DNA of 64,000 nucleotides from Trichomonas vaginalis G3 (GCF_026262505.1 NC_067208.1:11603962-11667961); one strand, 5' to 3'; positions 1 to 9,350 are shown, counted from the stretch's first letter. The notes: generated from the letters alone by a model not told the origin. Program-made: numbers and translations.

Positions 1-503
1 ATTGCAGTGAATTCTGTATATATTTGTTCGTCTTTATTTGGATTGTCTTCGTAGATTTGAAATGACACTTGTGAATTTTGTTTGTCATATACAATTCTCA
101 CATAAAGTGTGCTATTGGTATTCGCATATTCATCAGCATATTTTGCATAACATGAATTTATTTTATCTTCTATATTTTTTAATGCAGTCTGTAGAGAAGA
201 TGAGAGGTCAACTTGTATTAGCTCAATTTCTTCCCACATTTTTCGTTGCCCTTCAGATGTATAATCTATATGAAACCTTACAATAAATGGAAAACTTTTA
301 TCTTCTACAGACACAAACTTTATTCTTCGAAAGCCAATAGCTTTTGTGACAGATGGGTCTCTTAACCATCTTAATGGGTAGTCAAAACGATAGCCTTCAT
401 GCTTTACGGTATCTGTCTCAAACTTTTGACCGACATTAGTAAAAAGTTCATCTAATGGTTTAGTTGTAGCAACTCTAGAATTTTCTTTTTCTATTGGAAG
501 CAT
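1..503 (-). CDS. Minor-capsid-like protein, N-terminal part (runs off window)
   Basis: Open minus-strand frame of 167 codons from an ATG at 503 to the left edge with no stop. The protein begins MLPIEKENSRVATTKP and contains FDYPLRWLRDPSVTKAIG, which resembles FDYPIRWLQSPSDAKAIG in the decayed gene at 6,941-7,897. More loosely it resembles FKFPTDWIVNINEEKYIG in the whole gene at 53,995-54,852. All three seem to be one family. That family sits beside capsid genes, so a structural (penton or minor capsid) role is inferred, not shown. It is divergent from the fibre gene, 18 bp away. Confidence 0.65.
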   Translation of the reverse strand, partial: MLPIEKENSRVATTKPLDELFTNVGQKFETDTVKHEGYRFDYPLRWLRDPSVTKAIGFRRIKFVSVEDKSFPFIVRFHIDYTSEGQRKMWEEIELIQVDLSSSLQTALKNIEDKINSCYAKYADEYANTNSTLYVRIVYDKQNSQVSFQIYEDNPNKDEQIYTEFTA

Positions 504-521
504 ATTTTATCTATAATAAAA
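504..521. promoter_or_regulatory. 18-bp bidirectional promoter spacer
   Basis: The whole distance between two divergent ATG codons (503 minus, 522 plus) is ATTTTATCTATAATAAAA. It is T-rich on one side and A-rich on the other, so each strand reads a TTTTA-type run before its own ATG. Two other divergent pairs in this element have spacers of exactly the same length (3,348-3,365 and 16,050-16,067). Promoter function is inferred from position and recurrence. Confidence 0.55.
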
Positions 522-2391
522 ATGTCAAATGAAACAGCGTCTATGCGAGAAATACAACACAACCGACAACTCATTATGCAAGCTCTAAATAAGAACACAA
601 CAAACTTTTCAAACTATTCTAAGATATCTGAGTCATTGAAAGAAGGAAACTTAAAACTGACAATAAACCCAATGACAGATGAGTTTCTGTTTCAAGACAA
701 TAAGAACCATACTGTCTGTATAAATCCAACAAAAGGAACTTTAAACGAGAAACCTATAAATGAACTTCTTTTGAAAGCAGATGTTGACAACAAAGCTGAC
801 AAAGAATATGTAGACGATGCAATAGCAAAAGAAGAAGAAAGAGCTAACAATGCTTATGCAACAAAAGAACATACTCATCCTGAACTAGCAGACAAAACAT
901 ATGTTGACAATAAAATGTCAAGTGAAGTGACAAGAGCTGAAAACGAATATTCTAAAAAGACTCATATACATTATATTAACCAAATACCAAGTCTTAAGGA
1001 AACATTAGAGACAAAAGCAGATAAGACTCATACACATTCTATATCTGATATTACAAACTTATAAGAAACCTTAAACAGGAAAAGTGACGTTGGACATACA
1101 CATACCATTGCAAATATTACAAACTTATAAGAAACCTTAAACATGAAAAGTGACGTTGGACATACACATACCATTGCAAATATTACAAACTTACAAGAAA
1201 CCTTAAACAGGAAAAGTGACGTTGGACATACACATACCATTGCAAATATTACAAACTTACAAGAAACCTTAAACAGGAAAAGTGACGTTGGACATACACA
1301 TTCTATATCTGAAATAACAGACTTAAACGTTAGCCTTGAAAATAAAGCAGATAAAACATATGTCAATGAAATATACCAAAGTTTGATAGGAACAAAAAAA
1401 TATTGAAACTATTGTTGGTGACTTTTCTGTCAATGAAGAAAATAAATATTTTAGATGGCAGTTGGTACAGTCCTTAAAAAATGGTACACGGCATAAACTC
1501 ATTCCGAAAAATAACAATGAAATGTATGTAAGCTATAAAAAGAATGATGGTACACAAGTTAAAGTTCCATTAGACAACAACTGCTACTTAAACTTATATG
1601 GAGACGAACAAAAGAAATATTTAAGAGTTTATGAAATGGCAGATATGACATTGCCTGACCCAGCTCCAGCACCATATTATTATGACTATGGAGATGACGA
1701 CAGAACACCACATGTAGATGAACAAAAGCTAACATTATATTTAGATTATTATAGATATAAAAGATATAATGCAATAGAAAAAACGAGAATAGTATATTAT
1801 TATACAGATGACAGAAATAAATATTATAGTCAAGATTTTACCTACCCTGAAAACATAAGATTATATTATAAAAAATATTCTGACACAAACCAGAAGAAAC
1901 CTGAAATAGTTGCACTATATTTTAAGTTCAAAAGAGACAATCCTATAATATCTCATATGTTTGATTTAATGAACCCAGTAGGTTCTATTTATACATCTAT
2001 GGATGCAAGAGGTCCTCAAGTAATGTTTGGTGTTGGTGCATGGGAACAAATAGTCGACAGGTTTTTGTATTGTGCAAACTCTTCAAAGGAAACGGGTGGA
2101 AGTAAAACGATTTCAGGTGAAAATTTACCTGCACACAGTCACTACATAGATTTAAGTACATCTCAAGCAGGTTGGCATAAGCATAGATATTGGGATTGGT
2201 CAGGAATGACAAAAGGTCAAGGATATGATGTTAAAGAGGACGTTAAGTTTGCTATAAATTGTTACTGGAGTGACACTCAGGGAGAAGGAAACCATACACA
2301 TTTCGTTTCAGGATATACACAAACAACGGGACAAAGTAAAGAATACATGCCACCTTACATGACAGTTTACGCATGGTATAGAATTGCTTAG
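522..2391 (+). pseudogene. Phage-tail-fibre-like protein gene with collar domain (broken)
   Basis: The N-terminal part is helical and contains repeats of the type KSDVGHTHTIANITNLQETL, as in bacteriophage tail fibres. The C-terminal part starts with NPVGSIYTSMDARGP, continues with FGVGAWEQIVDRFLYC and histidine-rich GENLPAHSHYI and GNHTHF segments, and ends MPPYMTVYAWYRIA. That is the pattern of phage collar or Gp10-type receptor-binding domains. A homologous C-terminus lies at 63,402-64,000. It is probably the virion's attachment fibre. The gene is broken, with about two breaks. Its 3' end overlaps the convergent integrase gene by 4 bp. Confidence 0.75.
1077..1320 (+). repeat. 66-bp coding tandem repeat in the fibre gene
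   Basis: Nearly identical units of 66 bp start at about 1,077, 1,143, 1,209 and 1,275, each containing AAAAGTGACGTTGGACAT. A unit equals 22 codons and encodes the His-Thr-His/Ile-Leu repeat of the fibre shaft. The length is a multiple of three, so unit number can change without shifting the frame, as in phage fibres. Confidence 0.9.
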
Positions 2392-3347
2392 TCGTCATTT
2401 TCAACTTCTTTAGCATATTCGTCAGGAGTTGTCTTATATTTGTTAGGAACTGTCTTTGAAAGTATACCACCTTGAACTTTGACAAGTTTGAAACGAGGTC
2501 TGGCAATAGTAGTTTTATCTTCTGCTTGCAGTGTGTACATTTTGCCATGTTTGCCTAAAACTTCATAATATTCTCTTGTATACTTTCTTCTATTTTTACG
2601 AACACGAATGTGAGTACCTGTCGGGTTCCCATTGTTGTCATAGTCAATAGTATTTTCATATGGGTCGCGTTTAGGTATTTCTATTTTTACTTTGTCACCT
2701 TTCTGAAGTTTGAAGCCCGGCATTCTTTCTTGTTTGTCTCTTTTGACTAAATTATTAAATATATAGTCTTTCTCTAAGTCAGGGTTGTTTTTCATTTCTT
2801 CGGGGGAGTGGTTTCCCAAACCTTTTTGTTTACGGTTATTGTAAATATTTAAAACTTGTCTCATCTTTGCCATGGAGAAGTGTCTATATTTGTCGTCATA
2901 TGACATTTCATTTGCTTCACCACCTTGTGGTTGGTTTAAGTCTCTTAACATTTTTATACAACCGTCAATGGCACCAAGAGCAGAATGGTTTTGGTAGACA
3001 ATGAAATATTGGTTTACATTTTTTGAACGCAGATAGTTTTTTACATCATCTGATTTGAAAGAACTTTCACAGTCAGATGTCAGTTTTGTTGGATGGTATT
3101 TGTCAACGAATATTGTCAAAGCAGTTTTCACATCTAAAATATTTTTGGACCATAATGGTATGGCTTCACAGTATCTTGTGTTTTGACCAACAAATATTAA
3201 CCAGTATGGAGGTCCATCTGTTCTAACTCTCGGAATGTTTTCCAAGATATCCATAAACCAAGCATTTGGTGTTGAACTAAAGATTTTTATCATGAGTGCT
3301 TTCTTTGTCGCTTTAGAAACATAGGGGTCCTTGTTCGGATTCGTCAT
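2388..3347 (-). CDS. Retroviral-type (rve) integrase of Maverick element
   Basis: A 319-residue protein expected to insert the element by DDE-type strand transfer. The RNase-H-like core is in the first ~190 residues, with WFMDILEN, YCEAIPLW and LTSDCESSF blocks typical of Polinton integrases. A basic SH3/chromo-like C-terminal part with QKGDKVKIEIPKRDP and YEVLGKHGKMYTLQ follows. The frame is open throughout. It is convergent with the fibre gene and divergent (18 bp) from the small gene at 3,366. The protein is related to, but much diverged from, the integrase pieces at 62,371-63,361, which fits two element lineages. Family call is firm; activity is not judged. Confidence 0.85.
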   Translation of the reverse strand: MTNPNKDPYVSKATKKALMIKIFSSTPNAWFMDILENIPRVRTDGPPYWLIFVGQNTRYCEAIPLWSKNILDVKTALTIFVDKYHPTKLTSDCESSFKSDDVKNYLRSKNVNQYFIVYQNHSALGAIDGCIKMLRDLNQPQGGEANEMSYDDKYRHFSMAKMRQVLNIYNNRKQKGLGNHSPEEMKNNPDLEKDYIFNNLVKRDKQERMPGFKLQKGDKVKIEIPKRDPYENTIDYDNNGNPTGTHIRVRKNRRKYTREYYEVLGKHGKMYTLQAEDKTTIARPRFKLVKVQGGILSKTVPNKYKTTPDEYAKEVENDD

Positions 3348-3365
3348 TTTTTTACCCTATAAGAA
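3348..3365. promoter_or_regulatory. 18-bp bidirectional promoter spacer
   Basis: TTTTTTACCCTATAAGAA is all that separates the integrase ATG (minus) from the ATG at 3,366 (plus). The T-run followed by ACCC/ATCC then ATG is also seen at several single genes of the elements, for example before 13,369 (minus), 53,698 and 53,995. Function inferred. Confidence 0.55.
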
Positions 3366-3770
3366 ATGGGTTTATTTGGCGCATTAGCAGGAGTTGCATC
3401 CAGATTTTTGCCCGCAGTGGGAACAATAGCCAGAGGTGCATTTGGAATTGGAAAGAAGATTTTGAGTACATTAGGTATACTAAAAGAGAAAGCACAGCCT
3501 ATTATACAAACTGTACAGAAAGGTTGGATGTAGCACGAGATGCAACAAATCTTATTCCAAATCCTGAAACAAGAGGAAAAGTTCAAGGATGGATGGACAA
3601 TGTAGGAAGACAAGCAGGAAACTATTATATATAACAAAGCAAATGACTACTATAACCAAGCAGGACACTATATGGACCAAGGTGAAAGATTCTTTAACAG
3701 AGGATATAACCATGCACAACAGTGGGTAAACAATAACCAACCTCAACCGCCTCAAACGTGGGGAATGTAA
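3366..3770 (+). pseudogene. Small glycine-rich, membrane-active-like virion protein gene (broken)
   Basis: Begins MGLFGALAGVASRF and continues with alternating small and hydrophobic residues and KKILSTLG, resembling the amphipathic N-terminus of adenovirus protein VI-like minor capsid proteins. Downstream sequence reads as Asn/Gln/Tyr-rich protein with NQPQPPQTWGM near 3,768. A comparable small protein starts MAAGFFKKLWDG at 49,709. The functional analogy is inference from composition only. The gene is broken. Confidence 0.5.
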
Positions 3771-3789
3771 AGTTTTTTATTGAGATGAA

Positions 3790-3942
3790 ATGAACAATGC
3801 AGCATTGAGACAAATGAGTTCAAGATGGATTTGTCGGCTTCCAGCATTTACACCACATGCTTGTAAAGTTCTTCCTATACCTCAGGAAGTTTTAGACCGA
3901 CTTAAAAAACCTAAACAACCAGTTGAAAACAAACCAAACTAA
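3790..3942 (+). CDS. Small virion-like protein, copy 1
   Basis: Fifty residues starting MNNAALRQMSSRW, with a CKVLPIPQEVLDRLKKPKQ segment and a basic, proline-rich C-terminus. No known domain recognised. The leader TTTTTTATTGAGATGAA directly precedes the start and is repeated before the next two genes. It is too short for a firm call; duplication and the shared leader support it being a real gene. Confidence 0.5.
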   Translation: MNNAALRQMSSRWICRLPAFTPHACKVLPIPQEVLDRLKKPKQPVENKPN

Positions 3943-3961
3943 ATTTTTTTACTGAGATGAA

Positions 3962-4114
3962 ATGAACAATGCAGCTTTAAACAGAATAAGTCATGGAAGA
4001 CCACCTTTTACACCACGTGTTTGTAAAGTTCTTCCTATACCTCAGGAAGTTTTAGACGACTTAAAAAACCTAAACAACCAGTTGAAAACAAACCAAACTA
4101 AAATTTTTTACTGA
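3962..4114 (+). CDS. Small virion-like protein, copy 2
   Basis: Second copy of the preceding small gene, also 50 residues, starting MNNAALNRISHGR and sharing FTPRVCKVLPIPQEVLD. The copies are very similar over most of their length and differ more at the C-terminus. The stop lies six bases before the ATG of the next gene, so that gene's promoter overlaps this one's end. Confidence 0.45.
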   Translation: MNNAALNRISHGRPPFTPRVCKVLPIPQEVLDDLKNLNNQLKTNQTKIFY

Positions 4115-4120
4115 GATGAA

Positions 4121-4705
4121 ATGACCGAAGAAGTTGAAACGGTAGATTTGACACCACAAACAAAAAGTTCAGAACCATTGTCAAAACCTGTCAAAGAACT
4201 TACAGATGAAGAAGAAAAATTCAATAATAGAAGTGCCAGGTCTGGAAATACAAACCCTAACTATAAAGTCACTTTTCATAGAAATGGAACGGCTAGTATC
4301 TCAAAAAAGAAACAGACTCTCACAAATAAAATATTGAAGTCTGAAGGAGCTTTCGAGACAACAGATGGAAAAGTTTACTTCACTGACCAACAGTTCATTA
4401 TAGAACATCTCATTGACTTAGAGTCGAAATATTCTAAACTTTACAACAAACACAAAAAGTTGAAAGGAAAACAAAAACAAATGGCATATGATATTTATGA
4501 AGATGTTGACGACACAACTGTTCCTGCAAGTGAAGTAAAGTCAGAGGAACCGAAAAGTGACGAAAAACCGATAGAAGAAGAAAAACCAAAAACTGAAGAT
4601 AAACCAAAAACAAAGTTTAGTTTCCAAACTAAACCAAGTCAACCTTCATTAGCTGGTATGGGTGTGGCGTCAAAACATATGGCAGCAGGTGGTTATGTAA
4701 AGTAA
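4121..4705 (+). CDS. Hypothetical acidic/lysine-rich element protein
   Basis: A 194-residue protein starting MTEEVETVDLTPQTKSSEP. A central part with NPNYKVTFHRNGTASISKKKQT and IEHLIDLESKYSKLYNKHKKLKGK looks folded and partly coiled-coil. It is followed by a low-complexity Glu/Lys/Pro stretch (DEKPIEEEKPKTEDKPKTK) and a short hydrophobic-basic end. No family recognised. Position between virion-like genes and the polymerase remnant suggests a structural or nucleic-acid-binding role, but that is a guess. Third gene in a row with the TTTTTTACTGAGATGAA leader. Confidence 0.6.
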   Translation: MTEEVETVDLTPQTKSSEPLSKPVKELTDEEEKFNNRSARSGNTNPNYKVTFHRNGTASISKKKQTLTNKILKSEGAFETTDGKVYFTDQQFIIEHLIDLESKYSKLYNKHKKLKGKQKQMAYDIYEDVDDTTVPASEVKSEEPKSDEKPIEEEKPKTEDKPKTKFSFQTKPSQPSLAGMGVASKHMAAGGYVK

Positions 4706-4735
4706 AGAAAAAAATATTTTTTTATTTTTATAAAA

Positions 4736-6811
4736 ATGCCCCCATATAGAATGGATAGAAAGTCTGCTAGAATAAAAGCAGAGTTACAAAGATATGGTTG
4801 GAGAGTTTCGAAGAATTTTAATATAGGAAGGAAGACCCATAAAAGTCTATGACAAATTGTCTGGTCTTCGCTACGAAATGGATTTGGAAACAGCACGTGC
4901 CAATTATCCAAACAGACTAGAGAGGTTAGAAGAAGAACGTCTTATGGACATGCCTTTCGATGTTAGTGAACCTCAAGTTGAAGGACACGACGGGTTTGCA
5001 GATTTACTGGAAACATGACGAACAATTGCATCCTTTGAGAAGGAAAAAAGGAAAAGGTGAAGACGCACATGCACATGCCCCCATGGAAAGAACAAGATAT
5101 GCATATGAAAAGTATCGTGAAGTTAGAAGTCAAATTACATCTGGTCGAACCTTTACAGTAAACTTTGACGAAGGAAAGAACAAAGAAGGCTTCATGGGAG
5201 TACTTGCTGCAATTCAAGACGGAAATAAGAAAAGGACACAATCTCAGATTGACCATAACAGATTTGGATGGTCCATTTACTATGCACATGGCAATGAACA
5301 AACAGCCGCAAAACTTCTGAGGCTTTCAAGACTACAAAGAGAGAAACAATGGTTGACTTCCGACTCAGACATTTTGAATGCAATTGAAGGAATTGCAAGT
5401 GTCAAGTTCGAATGGTACCAACCTAACCCTCAAGCAGTCCAGACAACATGCTGGATACTTCCCGTTCATAAATAAGTCTGACATTGACTTGACAAGGTAT
5501 GGAATTTACACAATTCAATTGAAACAATTGTCAACGAACCTTGCATTCTTACATGTCTCAGGAACTCTGGTCTTGTTACAGATGAGAAGATGAAGTATCT
5601 TGAGTCATGTGTGAAGACAAGGTACATTCTCAGAGGTCAATTGGCAAAATTGCACCGTTGGCAAATGTCAAATATCCGAGTCAACATACCTACAGCTAAA
5701 GGTTCTTCACATGACGACTATGTTGTTGACAAAAGACTTACCATGGTTGAAGATTGTAATTGTCCACAACCACTTCATGTTGAACGAAAGTCTTACAAAC
5801 CCATTCTTTTGGTAAAAGTAAGTGCAACATTGTCAGAGCTGTAAACATTCTTTTCGAGAAAGGTTTGTTGGAACCAATTCCAGATGACAAGCTGACAGAA
5901 ACTTTTGTACCAAAAGACGAAACAAACTTTTCATTGTTAGCAAGACCAAAAGTTGTTCCAGACAAAGTTCTAGTACAAAGAAGTACACAGTTCCACAAGG
6001 GGTTGGTATGTTCGGATACCAACTGAACACCAGAAGAACTTCCAATGAGGTTTGCAAGAACTTCAAGATGCTATAAATAAACTTCCATTGAGACATCCAA
6101 TTGACGTCAAATTGTATTGGAGAGCATCTGAGTTAGGTCAGAAGGTTTTATACGAAACAGGTTGCTTCGACGATGTTTTATGAGATAACAGGAGAAGTTT
6201 CTCAGAAGATAAGAGACTCACTTGAATTTCCACAAACTGGACCAATTGGTTGCGACAAGTTCGACTCAGATGAAAGATATACTATGTCGACCTTAACGCT
6301 GCATACATGAGGTTTGTCCAATATATTCCGACTGGAATTCCAAACGAAGATGGTGAGTTCCGGAAAGGAACTATACAGTTGGAAAAGTCATACAACAACT
6401 GTATGATATTAGGAAAGCTTCAAACCCCAAACTGCAATGACACTCAAATTGCTTATGAATTCGACATGGGGATATTCCATTAAGAAACCTCAAGAGATGA
6501 AGAGTAAACATTATGAGAAGGTCGACAACTTTGTTGAAAGGTTTTCTCCTTTTGTTTTGAAGTACGAATTCACTCAAGGTCAAAGTGGCTTAGTAACCAC
6601 ATTAAAACCTATTGTCGAACATTGGTCTTACCCTCAGTTCGCAAAGCGCAGTCCTTGACAACTTCAACAAATTCTTCTCCGAAGTCAAATCCAAAGTGAA
6701 GGTTTACTATGAGAACATTGACGCACTCATGACAAACGAAGAAGGCTATAACAAACTCATTGAAATGGGAATGGTCGGTGAAAAGATGGGCCTGTTTTAA
6801 GCTAGATAAGG
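4736..6811 (+). pseudogene. Protein-primed DNA polymerase B remnant (decayed)
   Basis: Starts MPPYRMDRKSARIKAEL after a TTTTTATTTTTATAAAA leader. Scattered stretches match the polymerase at 54,934-58,780 in order. A segment around 5,590-5,830 parallels its N-terminal domain. A stretch with KLLMNSTWGYSIKKP near 6,440-6,480 parallels KLILNSIYGKTILSP of the palm, and VYYENIDALM near 6,700 lies where the metal-binding YSDTDSM motif is expected. It is heavily broken, with of the order of ten breaks. Sequence distance from the right-element polymerase indicates another lineage. Confidence 0.7.
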
Positions 6812-6940
6812 TATTTTGAAGTTCATGTAATATCGAAAAGGAAATATTGGGGCATACTTGAAGACGGCACAGAAATAAAACATTGCATGAAATAAAAAAT
6901 TTATTTTTTAAAAAGTGACATTTTTTAAATTTTATTTGAA

Positions 6941-7897
6941 ATGTACGCTGAGTTTGTTGGAGAAGACCGTTGGGAAACTTGTTTGTTAGATGAGAAATAT
7001 GAAATGGCATACATTTTAAACAATATATTTTTACATATATTAAATGCTTCAGGTTGAAAAACAAAGAACAAAAGTAGCAGATACAAAACGTTAGACTATA
7101 TCTTTACAAATGCTGGTAGGACTATTTCAGATGAAGAAATTCATCCCGAGCATACAGGTTTGACTATCCAATTCGTTGGCTTCAAAGTCCTTCAGATGCA
7201 AAGGCAATAGGATTAGAAGAGTTTTGTTTTCAAATAGAACTAACGCATTTATTTCGCAGTATATTTTCATGGGCAGTATGAAGGTTCTGATGGTCTAATA
7301 GACAAATTTGACGAAATGAGAATCTTTACAGTTGTTCAGACGAAAGTCTTGAGAAAACTCTAGATGACTTTCAAAACTCAAATGAACAAATATTATTGGG
7401 AATTTTCAAAAAAAATACGACTCTTTACTAATGGAACATACTATCTGAAACTAGAATATGACAAGATGAACTCCACCGTTTCATTTCAAAAGATTGAAAT
7501 TAACCCTCCAGAGATACAGAGTTTTTATTTTGGGAAGTAGACAAACGTTCTTGGGCACAATTTCTTCGTTACTAAACCAGAACGAACCATTACCACCAGA
7601 TGGTCCATTTAAGTTTATACTTCCACAGCAGATTTGATGGTTATAGAAACGTGTTTGACCCTCAAAATGTTATGTGTCATGCAAGTTTCAGTTCAAGCAA
7701 ACAATAGTTTTCTATGTATTGGTAAGGACCTTTATGACTTTGCTTCTAAATTCTACGAACCACCTAGTAACAGTTTCTCTGACTTTCAAGTTTGGTTCAC
7801 AACAAATGGTGTGCAACATATTATTCCATTGTACTATGACTTTTATCTCGAATTGTCTTTCATATATAACTACGGAAAAGTGCTGAAAAAGTATTGA
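6941..7897 (+). pseudogene. Minor-capsid-like gene remnant (decayed)
   Basis: Begins MYAEFVGEDRWETCLLDEKYE after a T/A-rich leader. A stretch near 7,150-7,230 reads FDYPIRWLQSPSDAKAIG, close to the partial gene at 1-503. The 3' stretch (NSFLCIGKDLYDFASKFYEPP, QHIIPLYYDFYLELSFIYNY) lines up with the C-terminus of the whole gene at 53,995-54,852 in spacing and hydrophobic pattern. It is therefore a second member of that family within the same element. Broken, with several breaks. Confidence 0.6.
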
Positions 7898-8010
7898 ATG
7901 TGAAGATATTAGAAAATAACATTTTTTCTAACATCGTAGAAAACTCATGAAAACAATTTATTTTTGACACTTTCACAAAAAACATAAAAAAGTGAGTTAA
8001 AATGAGATGT

Positions 8011-8370
8011 TTACTGAACTGGCTGGATGTCGCCTTCACAGGTTATGTAGAATGGTTGACCAGAGAAGTGAAGGAGAGACTGAATTGCCAATTTCATATG
8101 GGGTAGGGGGTTCTCCTTGTTTGGTATTTTTATCCAAGGACGCTTGGCAAAGAACTTTATAATGGCTTCCTTCTTTGCTTGCTTTATGTCGTCGTAGGCT
8201 GTCCCGTCTGGTATTTGAATTGGAATTCCAGTCGAAGTCTCGAGCTGAAGTGTAGACCTTCCAGAAATAGTGGTAAACTTGACCTTGGGCTTCATGACCT
8301 TGCGCAAGTAGTCTTTTACGCAGTCGTTAAGTTCAATGAGGTAAATTGCCTCGTCAAGTCTTTCTTGCAT
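8011..8370 (-). CDS. Hypothetical small element protein
   Basis: 119 residues if started at MQERLDEAIYLIELND (ATG at 8,370). An open frame continues upstream, but only through the short repeats at 8,376-8,579, so the internal start is preferred. The protein has a helical N-terminus, a KPKVKFTTISGRSTLQLETS strand-rich middle and a KEAIIKFFAKRPWIKIPNKENP end. No family recognised. It is divergent from the Pro/Gln-rich gene at 8,588, with the repeat-filled spacer between. Confidence 0.55.
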   Translation of the reverse strand: MQERLDEAIYLIELNDCVKDYLRKVMKPKVKFTTISGRSTLQLETSTGIPIQIPDGTAYDDIKQAKKEAIIKFFAKRPWIKIPNKENPLPHMKLAIQSLLHFSGQPFYITCEGDIQPVQ

Positions 8371-8375
8371 TCCAA

Positions 8376-8579
8376 GTTCTTCCTGTCGGAAGGAAAAATT
8401 TTTCCCTTTGTCCGGAAAATTTTTTCCTTCCGACAGGAAGAACTCTTCCAGTTGTCCGTCCGTAAACCATTCAAATTTTCGAAAATTGAGAACTTTTTGG
8501 TCGAACTTAAGAAAAAATTTTCCTTCCGACAGAAAAAGTTTTTCCTTCCGACAGGAAAAGTTTTTCCTTCCGACAGGAC
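8376..8579. promoter_or_regulatory. Five copies of CCTTCCGACAG in a divergent promoter region
   Basis: CCTTCCGACAG occurs inverted at 8,383-8,393 and direct at 8,427, 8,522, 8,544 and 8,567. The first two copies form an almost perfect inverted repeat with arms of about 26 bp (8,376-8,400 and 8,416-8,443). The last three are spaced 22-23 bp, about two helical turns, and end nine bases before the ATG at 8,588. The block lies exactly between two divergent genes. It looks like an operator or iteron array; function inferred. Confidence 0.7.
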
Positions 8580-8587
8580 ACAAACGG

Positions 8588-8926
8588 ATGACTGACGTCC
8601 CACCAACCGAGTCCATTCCCAAACCAGAGGAACCTAAAGAACCACAACAGTCTCCTCAGCAACCTCAGTTCCAGCAAGTACCTCCGAATTACTACCAATT
8701 TCCACCTCAAGGTTACTACCCACCACAAGGCTTCCCGAACTACCCTCCTCAGCCTATGCCTTACTTCCCAAACCCTTGGTTGTTCCAGCAAGCTCCACCC
8801 CAGCAATTCCAATTCCAATCTCAGTCCAAGAGAGACCAAGACTTCGAAGAAGGTCTGAACCGCTTACGCAAAGAGTATGCTACAGCTCCAATTGAGAGAA
8901 AGTTGTTCCCGGACCAAAAAATATAA
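8588..8926 (+). CDS. Pro/Gln/Tyr-rich low-complexity element protein
   Basis: 112 residues starting MTDVPPTESIPKPEEPKE. Residues ~20-80 are dominated by Pro, Gln, Tyr and Phe (PNYYQFPPQGYYPPQGFPNY), typical of disordered, self-associating tails. The charged C-terminal part (KRDQDFEEGLNRLRKEYATA) is helical and resembles a short packing motif. The start was chosen because it follows the operator-like repeats; the frame is open upstream only through those repeats. No family recognised. Confidence 0.55.
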   Translation: MTDVPPTESIPKPEEPKEPQQSPQQPQFQQVPPNYYQFPPQGYYPPQGFPNYPPQPMPYFPNPWLFQQAPPQQFQFQSQSKRDQDFEEGLNRLRKEYATAPIERKLFPDQKI

Positions 8927-8930
8927 TTTA

Positions 8931-8977
8931 GGTGAAGAGGTGAGATTTCACCTGTTTTTTCACCTGTTTTTTCACCC
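8931..8977. repeat. Intergenic dyad cassette (GGTGA type)
   Basis: Five bases after the stop at 8,926 begins GGTGAAGAGGTGAGATTTCA, followed by two further TCACC words separated by T-runs. Two GGTGA words face three TCACC words around a near-AGATCT centre. Same architecture as 50,786-50,820, 61,208-61,254 and, inverted, 62,326-62,372. Possible terminator or protein-binding site. Confidence 0.8.
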
Positions 8978-9029
8978 TCTTGAATTTTCATGAATTTTAT
9001 ATTAATGTTTTCGTTAAGCACTTTGTGCC

Positions 9030-9050
9030 GTCAGTCAGTCAGTCAGTCAG
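9030..9050 (+). repeat. GTCA microsatellite
   Basis: Five direct copies of the four-base word GTCA lie just upstream of the KilA-N remnant. Nothing suggests function. Confidence 0.9.
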
Positions 9051-9081
9051 TTAGGAAAGACTTTAGAAAGTTGTTGGAAAA

Positions 9082-9350
9082 ATAAGTCTCTGGAAGAGTA
9101 TTATAAGGCATTTTGTAAGAATATAGCAACCGCCGGAATTCGGGACTGTTGCTTTTTATACAAAATTCATGCAGGAATTCTTGAGTTTGGTTGAAAGAAT
9201 ACGGTGGAGCCAAAATGGCTCGACCTCAAAACAAGCATTTTAGAGCTTACTAAGGGCGTTATAAATGATCAAGGTATTTACATACATCCTGACCTGTTCA
9301 TTTTGTTGCTGAATTCAGCAAAAATAATGTTTAGGGTAGATGGTTAGATC
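9082..9350 (+). pseudogene. KilA-N gene fragment (decayed)
   Basis: Short coding-like stretches read YYKAFCKN and, near 9,230-9,320, ILELTKGVINDQGIYIHPDL followed by a hydrophobic helix. The second matches the signature of KilA-N DNA-binding domains (gly-x-tyr-val-his-pro then a helix). No whole reading frame remains and there are a few breaks. Its end runs into the dyad cassette at 9,333. Confidence 0.4.

Larger units (their letters stand above)
3772..4119 (+). repeat. Tandem duplication of a small gene with its promoter
   Basis: Two copies of about 170 bp follow each other. Each begins with a TTTTTTA(T/C)TGAGATGAA leader, then ATGAACAATGCAGC, and ends near AACAAACCAAACTAAA. A third copy of the leader alone, at 4,104-4,120, serves the next gene at 4,121. 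The duplication has therefore carried the start signal along with the small reading frame. Confidence 0.85.

Noticed and set aside
1028-1366. Minus-strand frame across the fibre repeats
   Set aside because: It is the antisense shadow of the 66-bp coding repeats and has a repetitive Cys/Phe-rich product without protein-like character.
8371-8622. N-terminal extensions of the genes at 8,370 (minus) and 8,588 (plus) through the CCTTCCGACAG repeats
   Set aside because: Both extensions translate the same short repeats, in opposite directions, into Arg/Lys/Phe-rich peptides. Internal starts outside the repeats are more plausible.
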